DNA of 64,000 nucleotides from Methylobacterium frigidaeris. GTDB taxonomy: Bacteria; Pseudomonadota; Alphaproteobacteria; Rhizobiales; Beijerinckiaceae. Below the pieces are notes generated by a model that saw nothing but the letters and a program-made list of their open reading frames with translations, made no database searches and was not told the DNA's origin. Both the position numbers and the translations under genes were made by a program. Positions 17,764-28,066 of the stretch are shown here, one piece after another; within the stretch, counting starts at the first letter, position 1; each line of letters opens with the position of its first letter. Location: positions 186,001 to 250,000 of the forward strand of contig NZ_BPQJ01000006.1 in assembly GCF_022179185.1 (NCBI RefSeq). Reading direction: 5' to 3'.

Positions 17764-18654
17764 TTACTTTCCATTCAGGGCCCGGTAGGAGCCGATGACT
17801 TGACTATCGTCCTCCGTCCCCGCCCCACGGCTGGACGCCGCGAGGAAGAGCTGGTGGGCGAGCGCCGCGAGGGGCAGGGCGGCCTTCTCGCTGCGGCCGG
17901 CCTCGAGCACGATGCCGAGGTCCTTGACGAAGATGTCGACGGCGCTGGTGACCCGCGGAGTCTCCTCGAGCATCCGCGGCCCGCGGTCGCGGAGCATCCA
18001 GCTCGAGGCCGAGGAACCGGAGACGATCTCGAGCGCGGTGGCGCCGTCGATCCCGACCTTGGCGGCGAGCGACAGGGCTTCCGCCGCCGCCGCCAGGTTC
18101 ACCCCGCACAGGAGCTGGTTGACCGCCTTCATGGTGGCGCCCTGGCCGGGTTCGGGCCCGACATGGAACACCTTGTCGCCCATGGCGCCGAGGAGCGAGC
18201 GCACCTCGGCGATCACGGCGGCGGGGGCCGCCGCCATGATGGTGAGGGTCCCGGCCTCGGCGCCGACGACCCCGCCGGAGACGGGGGCGTCGACGAAGGC
18301 CCGGCCGGTCGCGGTCACGCGCTTCGCGAGCGCCGCCACCGCAGCCGGCGGGCAGGTCGCCATCAGGACGACGGTGGCGCCAGGCGCCAGACGCTCCAGG
18401 GCGCCTTCGCCGAACAGGACGCTGTCCGCTTGGTCGGCATTGACGACCATCAGCACCAGGGCCCCGGCGCCCTCGGCGACCGCCGCGATGGTCTCGGCGG
18501 GGGTGCCGCCGGCCCCCGCGAAGGCATTGCGCCCTTCCGCCCGCACGTCGAAGCCGCGCACGGGAAAGCCGTGCCGCACCAGGTTGCGAGCCATCGGCAG
18601 GCCCATCGAGCCGAGGCCGACGAAGGCGACGGGATGCTCCGCGCTCACAGCCAT
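17764..18654 (-). CDS. NAD-dependent dehydrogenase, L-threonate / 3-hydroxyisobutyrate dehydrogenase family
   Basis: A 296-aa beta-hydroxyacid dehydrogenase. The Rossmann motif is VGLGSMGLPMARNL (residues 11-24), the substrate-loop motif is FVDAPVSGGVVGAEAGTLT, and the catalytic Lys lies in MKAVNQLLCGVN. The C-terminal pattern (AAAAEALSLAAKVGID, SSWMLRDRGPRML, VDIFVKDLGIVLE, TEDDSQVI) is closest, by my reading, to L-threonate dehydrogenase LtnD; tartronate-semialdehyde reductase is an alternative. The ATG overlaps the transketolase C-half stop by 10 bp, so the two are translationally coupled. A much longer in-frame extension upstream (to 19713) only reads through the transketolase gene out of frame. 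Confidence 0.85.
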   Translation of the reverse strand: MAVSAEHPVAFVGLGSMGLPMARNLVRHGFPVRGFDVRAEGRNAFAGAGGTPAETIAAVAEGAGALVLMVVNADQADSVLFGEGALERLAPGATVVLMATCPPAAVAALAKRVTATGRAFVDAPVSGGVVGAEAGTLTIMAAAPAAVIAEVRSLLGAMGDKVFHVGPEPGQGATMKAVNQLLCGVNLAAAAEALSLAAKVGIDGATALEIVSGSSASSWMLRDRGPRMLEETPRVTSAVDIFVKDLGIVLEAGRSEKAALPLAALAHQLFLAASSRGAGTEDDSQVIGSYRALNGK

Positions 18655-19697
18655 TCGCGGATGCTCCGCACCATGGCGTTCGTCGAGATGCCGTAGCGGT
18701 CGTGGAGGGTCGGCAGGGCGCCGGCATCCAGGAACTCGTCCGGCAGGCCGACCTGACGGAAGGCCTTCGGCACCGTGCCGGAGCGCAGGAGCAGCCCCGC
18801 CACCGCCTCGCCCAGGCCCCCGACCACGGTGTGGTTCTCCGCCACCACGACCAGGCGCCCACCCTTGCCGGCCTCGCGCAGGATCGTCTCGGTGTCGAGG
18901 GGCTTGATCGTCGGCACGTGCAGCACCGAGACGTCGATCTTGTCCTGGCGCAGGGCGTCGGCCGCCTCGAGGGCCCGCATGGTCATCAGGCCGGTCGAGA
19001 TGATGAGGACGTCGTTGCCGTCCCGGATGGTCTTCGCTTTCCCGAGCTCGAACGTGTAGCCGTACTCGTCGAGCACCAGAGGCACGTTGCCGCGCAGGAG
19101 CCGCATGTAGACCGGCCCCTTGTGATCGGCGATGGCCGGCACGGCTTGCGCGATCTCGTGCGCGTCGCAGGGGTCGAGGATCGTCATGTTGGGCAGGCCG
19201 CGGAAGATCGCGATGTCCTCCGTCGCCTGGTGGCTCGGGCCGTAGCCGGTGGTCAGACCGGGCAGGGCGCACACGATCTTGACGTCGAGGTTCTCCTCCG
19301 CGATCGCCATGCAGATGAAGTCGTAGGCGCGCCGCGCCGCGAACACCGCGTAGGTGGTCGCGAAGGGCTGGAAGCCCTCGCGGGCCATGCCGGCGGCGGC
19401 GCTGATGAGCAGCTGCTCGGCCATCCCCATCTGGTAGAAGCGCTCGGGGTGCTTCTGGGCGAAGATGTGCAGGTCGGTGTACTTGCCGAGATCGGCGGTG
19501 AGCCCGACGATCTCGGGCCGCTCCTCGGCGAGCTTCGCGAGCGCGTGGCCGAACGGCGCCGGCGCGGTGCGCTGGTCGGGGCCGGCCAGCGAGGCGATCA
19601 TCGCCGAGGTGGTGAGCCGCGGCTTGTCCGCCGTGCCCTGGCCGCCCTCGCCCTGCTCGCCGAGCCAGGCCGGACGCGTGTATTTCGAGCGCTTCAT
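18645..19697 (-). CDS. Transketolase, C-terminal (Pyr/C) subunit
   Basis: A 350-aa half-transketolase holding the pyrimidine-binding and C-terminal domains. After a 45-residue leader come LTADLGKYTDLHIFAQ, FYQMGMAEQLLISAAAGMAREG (the TPP-activating Glu lies in MAEQ), TYAVFAARRAYDF, GLTTGYGPSHQATEDIAIFR and the C-domain VPTIKPLDTETIL with VVVAENHTVVGGLGEAVA. It pairs with the N-half encoded upstream; the genes overlap as ATGA (19694-19697). Together they should move a two-carbon ketol unit using TPP. A GGGAGG site precedes the ATG. Split transketolases occur in dedicated sugar pathways rather than the core pentose pathway, and the neighbours fit that view. Confidence 0.9.
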   Translation of the reverse strand: MKRSKYTRPAWLGEQGEGGQGTADKPRLTTSAMIASLAGPDQRTAPAPFGHALAKLAEERPEIVGLTADLGKYTDLHIFAQKHPERFYQMGMAEQLLISAAAGMAREGFQPFATTYAVFAARRAYDFICMAIAEENLDVKIVCALPGLTTGYGPSHQATEDIAIFRGLPNMTILDPCDAHEIAQAVPAIADHKGPVYMRLLRGNVPLVLDEYGYTFELGKAKTIRDGNDVLIISTGLMTMRALEAADALRQDKIDVSVLHVPTIKPLDTETILREAGKGGRLVVVAENHTVVGGLGEAVAGLLLRSGTVPKAFRQVGLPDEFLDAGALPTLHDRYGISTNAMVRSIREWL

Positions 19698-20563
19698 GCG
19701 GGCCTCCCGGCATCCAGGATCTTGATCGCGTCCTGCCATTCCTGCGGCTCCACCCGCAGGAAGTGGTTGCGCTCGCGCGCCTCGAGGAAGGGGATGCCCT
19801 TCGCCATCTTGGTGTCGCAGATGATGATCCGCGGCTTCGGTTCGGTGCAGGCCTTGGCCGCGTCGAAGGCCTGGACGAGCGCGTCGATGTCGTTGCCGTC
19901 GACCCGCTGGACGTGCCAGCCGAAGGCCTCGAAGCGGGAGGCCGCCGGCTCGAAGCCGGTGACCTGCGAGGCCGGGCCGTCGGCCTGCTGGTTGTTGACG
20001 TCGACGAGGGCGATCAGGTTGTCGAGCTTCCAGTGGCTCGCCGACCAGGCGCCTTCCCAGATCGAGCCCTCGCCGAGCTCGCCGTCGGAGATCAGGCAGT
20101 AGACGAACGAGTCCGACTTCTTGCGCTTGAGGCCGAGGCAGAACCCGACCGCGAGCGCGAGCCCGTGGCCGAGCGAGCCGCCGGTGATCTCCATGCCGGG
20201 GGTGTAGGCGGCCATGCCGGACATCGGCAGCCGGCTGTCGTCGGCCCCGTAGCTCGTCAGCTCGTCCTCCGGGATGATCCCGGCCTCGAGCAGCGCGGCG
20301 TAGAGCGCGATGGCGTAGTGGCCGATCGAGAGCAGGAAGCGGTCGCGCCCCTCCCATTCCGGCTCGGCCGGGCGGTAGCGCATGGCGTGGAAGTACGACA
20401 CCGCCAGCACGTCGGCGATGCCGAGGGCCTGGGCGATGTAGCCCTGGCCCTGGACCTCGCCCATCAGCAGGGCGTGGCGGCGGATGCGGTAGGCCCGCTC
20501 CGCGAGCGAAGGGCTGTTGGCCCGAGAATTTGGTTCAATCTGCGGGGCTTGAGTGTCCGGCAT
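19694..20563 (-). CDS. Transketolase, N-terminal (TPP-binding) subunit
   Basis: A 289-aa half-transketolase with the TPP-pyrophosphate-binding domain. The motif region SDGELGEGSIWEGAWSASHW followed by LIALVDVNNQQADG is the G-D-G...N-N thiamine site, with Ser in place of the first Gly. ITGGSLGHGLALAVGFCLGLK and DRFLLSIGHYAIALYAALLE are conserved in the family. The start at 20563 (MPDTQ) was chosen because GAGGG from the SDR stop region lies about 10 bases upstream; a GTG three codons earlier is possible. It lies 11 bp after the SDR stop and overlaps the C-half by four bases, giving an SDR-tktN-tktC-dehydrogenase operon. Confidence 0.9.
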   Translation of the reverse strand: MPDTQAPQIEPNSRANSPSLAERAYRIRRHALLMGEVQGQGYIAQALGIADVLAVSYFHAMRYRPAEPEWEGRDRFLLSIGHYAIALYAALLEAGIIPEDELTSYGADDSRLPMSGMAAYTPGMEITGGSLGHGLALAVGFCLGLKRKKSDSFVYCLISDGELGEGSIWEGAWSASHWKLDNLIALVDVNNQQADGPASQVTGFEPAASRFEAFGWHVQRVDGNDIDALVQAFDAAKACTEPKPRIIICDTKMAKGIPFLEARERNHFLRVEPQEWQDAIKILDAGRPA

Positions 20564-20574
20564 GGTCGTCACCC

Positions 20575-21324
20575 TCAGTGGATCAGCATGCCGCCGTTCA
20601 CGTCGATGACGGCGCCGGTGATGTAGGAGGAGAGGTCGGAGGCCAGGAACAGGCAGGCATTGGCCACGTCGTCGGCGACGCCGAGACGGCCGAGCGGGAT
20701 GCCCCTGGCGATCTCGCCCTTCAGCTCGTCGGTGAGCTTGCCGGCGGTGATGTCGGTCTGGATCAGGCCCGGGGTGATGCTGTTGACCCGCACCGTGTCG
20801 GGGCCGAGCTCGCGGGCCATCGCCTTGCCGAGGCCGAGCACACCGCCCTTGGCGGCGCTGTAATGCGGCCCGCCGAAGATGCCGCCGCCGCGCTGCGCCG
20901 AGACCGACGACATGCAGACGATCGAGCCCGACTTCTGCTTGCGCATCTGCGGCACCACCGCCTGGCTCATGTAGAGCGTGCCGCGCAGGTTGACGTCGAG
21001 CACCGCGTCGTAATTGCCGGGCTCGATCTCCATGAACTTCAGCGGCTGGGTGATGCCGGCGTTGTTGACCAGCACGTCGATACGGCCGAGGCGCGAGACC
21101 ACCTCATCGGCGGCGGCCTGGCAGGCGGCCTTGTCGGTGACGTTGCAGGCGAGGCCGAGATGGCCTTCGCCGATCTCGCGGGCGGCCGCCTCGGCCTGGC
21201 CGGCATCGAGATCGAGGATCACCACCTTGGCGCCGTGCTGCGCGAAGAGCTTCGCGGTGGCGCGGCCGATGCCTCGCAGCGATGCGGCGCCGGTGATCAA
21301 ACATACCTTGTCGGTCAGCAACAT
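20575..21324 (-). CDS. Short-chain dehydrogenase/reductase (SDR)
   Basis: A 249-aa classical SDR. The cofactor motif TGAASLRGIG (residues 11-20) has two more residues than the usual TGxxxGxG. VILDLD at the end of beta-2 points to NAD(H). NNAG is near 88, and the catalytic set Ser (SSVSAQRGGG) and YSAAK (Tyr/Lys) is complete. The C-terminus ends IDVNGGMLIH. Such enzymes oxidise polyols or sugar acids to ketoses. Being first in the cluster with the split transketolase suggests it makes the ketose that the transketolase cleaves; that is inference. A strong GAGGGAGGA precedes the ATG. About 500 bp of repeat-bearing DNA lies upstream, where the operon promoter must be. Confidence 0.88.
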   Translation of the reverse strand: MLLTDKVCLITGAASLRGIGRATAKLFAQHGAKVVILDLDAGQAEAAAREIGEGHLGLACNVTDKAACQAAADEVVSRLGRIDVLVNNAGITQPLKFMEIEPGNYDAVLDVNLRGTLYMSQAVVPQMRKQKSGSIVCMSSVSAQRGGGIFGGPHYSAAKGGVLGLGKAMARELGPDTVRVNSITPGLIQTDITAGKLTDELKGEIARGIPLGRLGVADDVANACLFLASDLSSYITGAVIDVNGGMLIH

Positions 21325-21616
21325 GTCGTCCTCCCTCGCTTGTTCGGCTCAGGCCCACATGTCGGGCCGGCCTTCGGGCACGAGGGAGAGTTGTTCGGCG
21401 CCAGGGGCTCACCCCCGCGTCGCCGTCCGTCCTCGACGGATCCTCCCTCGTCTCGTTGCGGACACTGTGCCCGGATGGGGGAGGGCGGACAAACGCGGAA
21501 ATTGCAGCCGGAGGTGAATGGGATTCATGTGGGGCGGCACGGGTGCAGGCGTGCGGCGATGGTCGATCGCTTCGGCACCTGTTCGACCCGCCTGACGAAC
21601 CTGACGCCCTCGGTGT

Positions 21617-21650
21617 CGTCCCGGGGCCGCGCAGCGGAACCCGGGATCCA
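21617..21650 (-). repeat. GGATCCCGGG-type REP-like repeat, copy 1
   Basis: An imperfect palindrome running TCGTCCCGGGGCCGCGCAGC to GATCCA. It is almost the exact reverse complement of copy 3 at 28861. Confidence 0.7.
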
Positions 21651-21715
21651 TAACCGCTACCGGTTGAGGCGTGAGCAGAACGCGTCGAGCCCGGTTTTGC
21701 AACCTCGGCGGTTAA

Positions 21716-21755
21716 GGATCCCGGGTTCTCGCCTGCGGCGAGCCCCGGGATGACG
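21716..21755 (+). repeat. GGATCCCGGG-type REP-like repeat, copy 2
   Basis: Begins GGATCCCGGGTTCTCGCC and ends GAGCCCCGGGATGACG, so the arms can pair into a hairpin. It faces copy 1 across 65 bp. Confidence 0.7.
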
Positions 21756-21821
21756 TGGAGGATATGAAATCGTCCGGGGCAGGTCGGGCAGCCTCTCGGC
21801 TTGCAACCCGGGCCGTCCCCC

Positions 21822-22304
21822 TCAGAGCGCCTTCAGCAGCGTCTCCGCCCCCGACAGGTCCGCCTTCGACGGCGCGTCCTCGACGTTGAGGACCCGCACG
21901 ACGCCGTCCTCGACCAGCATGGCGTAGCGCTTCGAGCGCACGCCGAGGCCGAAGCCGGTGCCGTCCATGTCGAGGCCGAGCGCCTTGGCGAAGTCGCCGT
22001 TGCCGTCGGCCAGGAACTCGATGCCCTCGGCGCCGGCCGACTTCGACCAGGCCTCGAGCACGAACACGTCGTTGACCGAGGTCACCGCGATCGCGTCGAT
22101 GCCGCGGGCCAGGATGTCGTCGCGCCGGGTGACGTAGCCGGGCAGGTGGTTGCGGTGGCAGGTCGGCGTGAAGGCGCCCGGCACCGCCACCAGCACCACG
22201 CGGCGGCCCTTGAACACGTCGTCGGTGGTCTTGGCCACCGGGCCCTCGGGGCCCATGACACGGAAGGTCGCCTGGGGCAGGTGATCGCCGACCTGGATCG
22301 TCAT
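21822..22304 (-). CDS. Peroxiredoxin (Prx5/AhpC-TSA family)
   Basis: A 160-aa thiol peroxidase of the Prx5 group. It has the diagnostic peroxidatic-cysteine motif VPGAFTPTCHRNHLPGYV (Cys near residue 49, with the conserved Pro and Thr), followed by the alternating Prx5 pattern AVTSVNDVFVLEAWSKSAGA and a Leu-rich C-terminus. It reduces hydrogen peroxide and alkyl peroxides using a glutathione or thioredoxin system. GAGGAG lies just upstream of the ATG at 22304. The frame is open 64 codons further up, but that stretch is Arg/Pro-rich non-family sequence and covers the start of the divergent YqgE gene. Usual family length is about 160, which fits this start. Confidence 0.93.
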   Translation of the reverse strand: MTIQVGDHLPQATFRVMGPEGPVAKTTDDVFKGRRVVLVAVPGAFTPTCHRNHLPGYVTRRDDILARGIDAIAVTSVNDVFVLEAWSKSAGAEGIEFLADGNGDFAKALGLDMDGTGFGLGVRSKRYAMLVEDGVVRVLNVEDAPSKADLSGAETLLKAL

Positions 22305-22485
22305 CGTGGCTCTCCTCGCGGAATGGTTCGGGCGGGGTCTAGCGCGGCGGTCCGGGTGAGTCGAGATTGCGAGTCGAGGTTGTGCCGCCGATCTCGTCGC
22401 CGCGGCGAGCGGTGCGGGACCCGGCGAGCCTTCCTGCGCGTTCCCGGACAAGCGGACTATGGACAACGCCGGGGCGGAGCGTAGC

Positions 22486-23175
22486 ATGGGCTTCATGCGC
22501 AGCAGATTTCCACAGGACCTCCTCTCCCAGGATCTCAGCCCCGCCGGGGCGCCGGACCCGCGCGCCGACGACCGGGAGGGGCCGGCCCGCGGCGCGCCGA
22601 GCTACCTCGACGGGCAGCTCCTCGTGGCGATGCCGGGCATGGCCGACGAGCGCTTCTCGCGCTCGGTGATCTATCTCTGCGCGCATTCGGCGGAGGGGGC
22701 GATGGGGATCATCGTCAACAAGCCAGCCGCCGACCTCAACATGCCGGACCTCCTGGTCCAGCTCGACATCATCGCCCAGGACGATGCCATCCGGCTGCCG
22801 GCCTATGTCGGCCACATGCCGGTGCTGATGGGCGGGCCGGTCGAGGCGAGCCGGGGCTTCGTGCTGCACTCGCCCGACTTCCACATCGACCAGTCGACCC
22901 TCTTGATCGACACCGGCATCTGCCTCACCGCGACGATCGAGATCCTGCGGGCGATCGCGGTCGGCAAGGGGCCGGCGAGCGCGGTGCTGGCACTGGGCTA
23001 TGCCGGCTGGCAGGCCGGCCAGCTCGAGAGCGAGATCCAGGCAAACGGCTGGCTGCACTGCCCCGCCGACCCGGACCTGATCTTCAACACCGCCCTCGAG
23101 ACCAAGTACGACCGGGCCCTGCGCGGCATCGGCATCGAGCCCGCGATGCTCTCGGCCACCGCCGGCCACGCCTGA
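22486..23175 (+). CDS. YqgE/AlgH family protein
   Basis: A 229-aa member of the YqgE/AlgH family (UPF0301). Conserved segments are [21 protein letters not shown], the motif [34 protein letters not shown] and [15 protein letters not shown]. The family's biochemical role is unsettled; AlgH is named for an alginate regulator. The family core is about 190 aa, so the N-terminal 35 residues are extra. In-frame ATGs occur at 22459, 22486 and 22495. I chose 22486 because GGAG lies about 9 bases upstream, with low certainty. It is divergent from the peroxiredoxin gene (about 180 bp apart) and converges on the LprI-like gene. Confidence 0.9.
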   Translation: MGFMRSRFPQDLLSQDLSPAGAPDPRADDREGPARGAPSYLDGQLLVAMPGMADERFSRSVIYLCAHSAEGAMGIIVNKPAADLNMPDLLVQLDIIAQDDAIRLPAYVGHMPVLMGGPVEASRGFVLHSPDFHIDQSTLLIDTGICLTATIEILRAIAVGKGPASAVLALGYAGWQAGQLESEIQANGWLHCPADPDLIFNTALETKYDRALRGIGIEPAMLSATAGHA

Positions 23176-23251
23176 CCGGCGACCGACCTGGCCGACGAAG
23201 CTCCCGCTCGCCGCGGAGGCATCGACGGGGCGGGATACTTGTCGGGGACGC

Positions 23252-24247
23252 CTACTGGTCCTGCGCGCCGGCCTCGAAGCCGGGATTCATCCCCTCGACG
23301 GCCGGGGCTGGCCGCTTGCGCGCCGCGGGACGAGGCGCCGCGCTCGCGGTCGGGGCAGCGCCGGACAGGCCGAGGCGGGTGGCGAGCGACAGGGCACGGG
23401 CTTCCGAGAAGCGCAGGTGGCAGAAGCCGTGCGAGCCCTCGCGGACATAGGCGCGGCAGAACTGCTCCCGGTCGGCCGAGAAGGCGGCCTGCTCGGTCAC
23501 GATCGGCCGCACGTCCTCGCGCCGGGCGCGCTGGGTCATCACCTTGTAGTTCTCGCGCACCGCCTTGTCGGCGGCGCCGCGGGCCGAATCGAATTCCTGT
23601 GCCCGCGGCAGCAGGGTGGCGGCGCCGGGCCCCCACAGGCCCTTCGGGGTGGTGGCGCAGTCGGAGGCCGTGAACACGCAGGATTCGGGCTCGGCCAGCG
23701 GCGTGACCATCACGCTGCCCTCCAGGATCTCGAACCGCAGCGGGCAGGCGGACCCCGAAGAGGCGATCTGGGTGACGCCGTTGGGCTTGCCCTGGTCGGC
23801 GAGCGCGAGCGGCTGCCCGTCGCCGATCGCGACCTTGCAGCTCTCGGTCGGCTGCGAGACCTTCGTGCCGGCGAGGGTGAGACGGGCCGTGAAGCCGCCG
23901 CCCGCCCGCTCCAGGCGCAGAGACCCGGCATTGCCGTTCTGCTGCAGCTCCTGGCCGAGGACCGCGTCGTCGTTGGGTGTCTTCAGCACCACGGGCTTCG
24001 GGGGCGCCGGCGGAGCGGGCGCGGGCCGGGGCGCGGCCTCCGGCGGCGGCGCCTCGCCGGGTGCCCGCCCGCCCGGCACCGGGGCCGGGGGCACCGGCGG
24101 GCGCGCGGCGCGGCCGATGCCGAACAATTCCTCGAGGAAGGACTGGGCCGAGGCCGGGGCCGGCGCCACCATCAGGACCGCCGCGAGGGGCAGGGCCGCC
24201 AGCACGGGCAGGGCCACCGGGCGGGGGGAGGGGCGAACGGGCTGCAT
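23252..24247 (-). CDS. Exported protein with LprI-like C-terminal domain, unknown function
   Basis: A 331-aa secreted protein. A signal peptide (1-34) ends in PAPASAQS. A Pro/Ala/Arg-rich linker (about 45-90) is followed by a beta-rich domain (about 95-205) with two cysteines that could pair. That domain is reminiscent of AprI/Inh-type protease-inhibitor barrels, which is only an impression. From about 225 there is a helical region with four spaced Cys-containing segments (VRENYKVMTQRARREDVRP, EQFCRAY, HGFCHLRF), resembling the LprI/DUF1311 lysozyme-inhibitor type. GGAG lies five bases before the ATG at 24247. The alternative upstream starts lack a signal peptide at the N-terminus. Likely periplasmic; stands alone. 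Confidence 0.6.
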   Translation of the reverse strand: MQPVRPSPRPVALPVLAALPLAAVLMVAPAPASAQSFLEELFGIGRAARPPVPPAPVPGGRAPGEAPPPEAAPRPAPAPPAPPKPVVLKTPNDDAVLGQELQQNGNAGSLRLERAGGGFTARLTLAGTKVSQPTESCKVAIGDGQPLALADQGKPNGVTQIASSGSACPLRFEILEGSVMVTPLAEPESCVFTASDCATTPKGLWGPGAATLLPRAQEFDSARGAADKAVRENYKVMTQRARREDVRPIVTEQAAFSADREQFCRAYVREGSHGFCHLRFSEARALSLATRLGLSGAAPTASAAPRPAARKRPAPAVEGMNPGFEAGAQDQ

Positions 24248-24635
24248 CAGGCTCCAGGCGAAAGGCGCGGGGCGAAAGGCACCGGGATCGATATCCCACG
24301 GGGTCCTCGCAGGGAGTCCTAGCATGGGGTCCGTGGCAGGGGCGTGGCAAGCCCGCAACATTGTCGTGGCGGCTTGACCATACGTCGGAGGAAAAACAAT
24401 GCCGCGCGGGCCCATGCGGATCGCGATGCGCAGGCCGGCCCGGCTCGCCTTGCGGCCCCGAAACGGCCTTCTTATATCGGGCTCGGCGCGGGCAACGCCC
24501 CCGCTCGCCGGTCTCCGGCGATGCGTGGTCCGGTCCGGCCCGCCCCGGATCAAACCATTCGACAAGTACCGCCATGGGCCGAGCTGCTTCGGGGCTCGGC
24601 GGTCTGCTTAAAAAACACCAACGAGGGATCCCACC
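24248..24635 (+). promoter_or_regulatory. Intergenic region carrying the dnaK promoter and 5' leader
   Basis: 388 bp between the minus-strand LprI-like gene and dnaK. Apart from the heat-shock promoter at 24449 I see no gene or clear riboswitch. Transcription from that promoter would give a leader of roughly 150 nt before the dnaK ATG. Confidence 0.55.
24449..24480 (+). promoter_or_regulatory. RpoH (sigma-32) type promoter of dnaK
   Basis: CTTG at 24449-24452 is followed after 18 bases by CTTATAT at 24471-24477. This matches the alphaproteobacterial heat-shock promoter pattern CTTG-N17/18-CYTATNT closely. It faces dnaK, whose ATG is 159 bp downstream. Confidence 0.8.
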
Positions 24636-26555
<1,920 letters not shown>

Positions 26556-26570
26556 GACGCCTTGAGGTTG

Positions 26571-26595
26571 CCGCACGGATCTGAGATCCGTGCGG
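26571..26595 (+). terminator. Hairpin between dnaK and dnaJ
   Basis: A perfect 10-bp stem (CCGCACGGAT with ATCCGTGCGG) and a CTGAG loop lie 15 bp after the dnaK stop. There is no T-run, so it may attenuate or stabilise rather than fully end transcription. It could explain unequal dnaK and dnaJ levels. Confidence 0.65.
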
Positions 26596-26702
26596 CCCAG
26601 TGATTTGCAGCGCGATCCGGTCCTCGGCGCCCGACAACGGCGCCGGGGACCGGACGTGTGTGGACGATGCCCGACGGGGATACGGCGGGGCCGGGGACAG
26701 GA

Positions 26703-27872
26703 ATGTCGAAGCGCGACTATTACGAGGTGCTGGGCGTCGCCCGGACCGCGACCGACGGCGAGATGAAGTCGGCCTTCCGCAAGCTGGCGATGGTCTACCA
26801 CCCCGACCGCAACCCCGGCGACAAGGAGGCCGAGCTCAAGTTCAAGGAGCTCAACGAGGCCTACCAGTGCCTCTCCGACGGGCAGAAGCGCGCCGCCTAC
26901 GACCGCTTCGGCCACGCCGCCTTCTCGCAGGGCGGCCAGGGCGGCCCCGGATTCGGCAACGAGTTCGGCGACTTCATGTCGGACATCTTCGACACGTTCT
27001 TCGGCGACGCCCGCGGCGGCGGCGGGCGCCCGGGTGCGGGCCCGGGCGGGCGCGCCGGCGGCGGCCGCGAGCGCGGCGCCGACCTGCGCTACAACCTCGA
27101 GATCAGCCTTGAGGAGGCCTTCACCGGCAAGACCGAGACGATCCGGATGCCGACCTCTGTCACCTGCGAGGTCTGCGCCGGCTCGGGCGCCAAGGCCGGC
27201 TCGAAGCCCAAGACCTGCCCGACCTGCGCCGGCTACGGCCGTGTGCGGGCGGCGCAGGGCTTCTTCGCCATCGAGCGCACCTGCCCGAACTGCCAGGGCC
27301 GCGGCGAGATCATCGAGGATCCGTGCCCGGCCTGCTCGGGCGCCGGCCGCGTCACCCGGGAGCGCACGCTCTCGATCAACGTGCCGGCGGGCGTCGACGA
27401 CGGCCTGCGCATCCGGCTCGCCGGCGAGGGCGAGTCGGGCCTGCGCGGCGGGCCGGCGGGCGACCTCTACATCTTCCTGTCGATCAAGCCGCACCCGTTC
27501 TTCCAGCGCGACGGCGCCGACCTGTTCTGCCGCGTGCCGATCTCGATGGTGACGGCGGCGCTCTCGGGCGAGATCACCGTGCCGGTGATCGACGGCTCGC
27601 ACACCTCGGTCCGGGTCCCCGCCGGCACCCAGACCAACAAGCAGTTCCGCCTCAAGGGCAAGGGCATGCCGGTGCTGCGCTCGCGCGACGTCGGCGACCT
27701 CTACATCCAGGTCTTCGTCGAGACGCCGCAGAACCTCACCAAGCGCCAGCGCGAGCTGCTGCAGGAATTCGACACGCATGGCAGCCAGGCCGACAACCAC
27801 CCGGAGAGCGCCGGCTTCTTCTCCCGGGTGAAAGAGTTCTTCGACGGCCTGAGCGGGTCGGGCCGCGCGTGA
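26703..27872 (+). CDS. dnaJ: Chaperone protein DnaJ (Hsp40)
   Basis: A 389-aa class A J-protein. The J domain (residues 2-70) contains [10 protein letters not shown] and the DnaK-activating HPD in [12 protein letters not shown] Gly/Phe-rich linker (75-125) follows, then four zinc-binding repeats ([32 protein letters not shown]) at about 155-220, then the C-terminal substrate domains. It stimulates DnaK ATPase and delivers clients. The start is [11 protein letters not shown] at 26703; the frame is open 15 codons further up but that part is not J domain. dnaK lies directly upstream, the common order, although a hairpin separates them. Confidence 0.98.
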   Translation: MSKRDYYEVLGVARTATDGEMKSAFRKLAMVYHPDRNPGDKEAELKFKELNEAYQCLSDGQKRAAYDRFGHAAFSQGGQGGPGFGNEFGDFMSDIFDTFFGDARGGGGRPGAGPGGRAGGGRERGADLRYNLEISLEEAFTGKTETIRMPTSVTCEVCAGSGAKAGSKPKTCPTCAGYGRVRAAQGFFAIERTCPNCQGRGEIIEDPCPACSGAGRVTRERTLSINVPAGVDDGLRIRLAGEGESGLRGGPAGDLYIFLSIKPHPFFQRDGADLFCRVPISMVTAALSGEITVPVIDGSHTSVRVPAGTQTNKQFRLKGKGMPVLRSRDVGDLYIQVFVETPQNLTKRQRELLQEFDTHGSQADNHPESAGFFSRVKEFFDGLSGSGRA

Positions 27873-28066
27873 CCCTCCGATGCTGCGGCTCGGGTCGCGC
27901 CTGATCGCACGTGCTCGCGAACCAGAGCAGCCCTCGCGCGTTCTCACGCGCGGTGGGATTGCGTGGTTCGTGGGGCTCGTGCGGGCGCGTCAGGCTTGAC
28001 GGCAGCGCGCCTTTGAACGACAGCCGTTCACCAACCAATCCTTCGCGTGTTCAAGGGTCTTCGGTC

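Larger units (their letters stand above)
21325..21821. other. 497-bp intergenic region with REP-like repeats
   Basis: Lies upstream of the minus-strand SDR operon and downstream of the minus-strand peroxiredoxin gene. It carries two facing copies of the GGATCCCGGG repeat (21617-21650 and 21716-21755). I see no convincing gene; the short frames here lack ribosome-binding sites and family features. The SDR operon promoter should lie near 21330-21450. Confidence 0.5.

Noticed and set aside
17764..19713. Possible fusion of the threonate-type dehydrogenase with a 350-residue N-terminal part
   Set aside because: The extra part is the transketolase C-half read in the wrong frame. The dehydrogenase has a proper start at 18654.
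27911..28066. N-terminal extension of the PmtA-like protein from a GTG at 27911
   Set aside because: The extra 52 residues are Ser/Arg/Gly-rich, match nothing in the family and lack a ribosome-binding site; the TTG at 28067 has AAGGG at a fitting distance.
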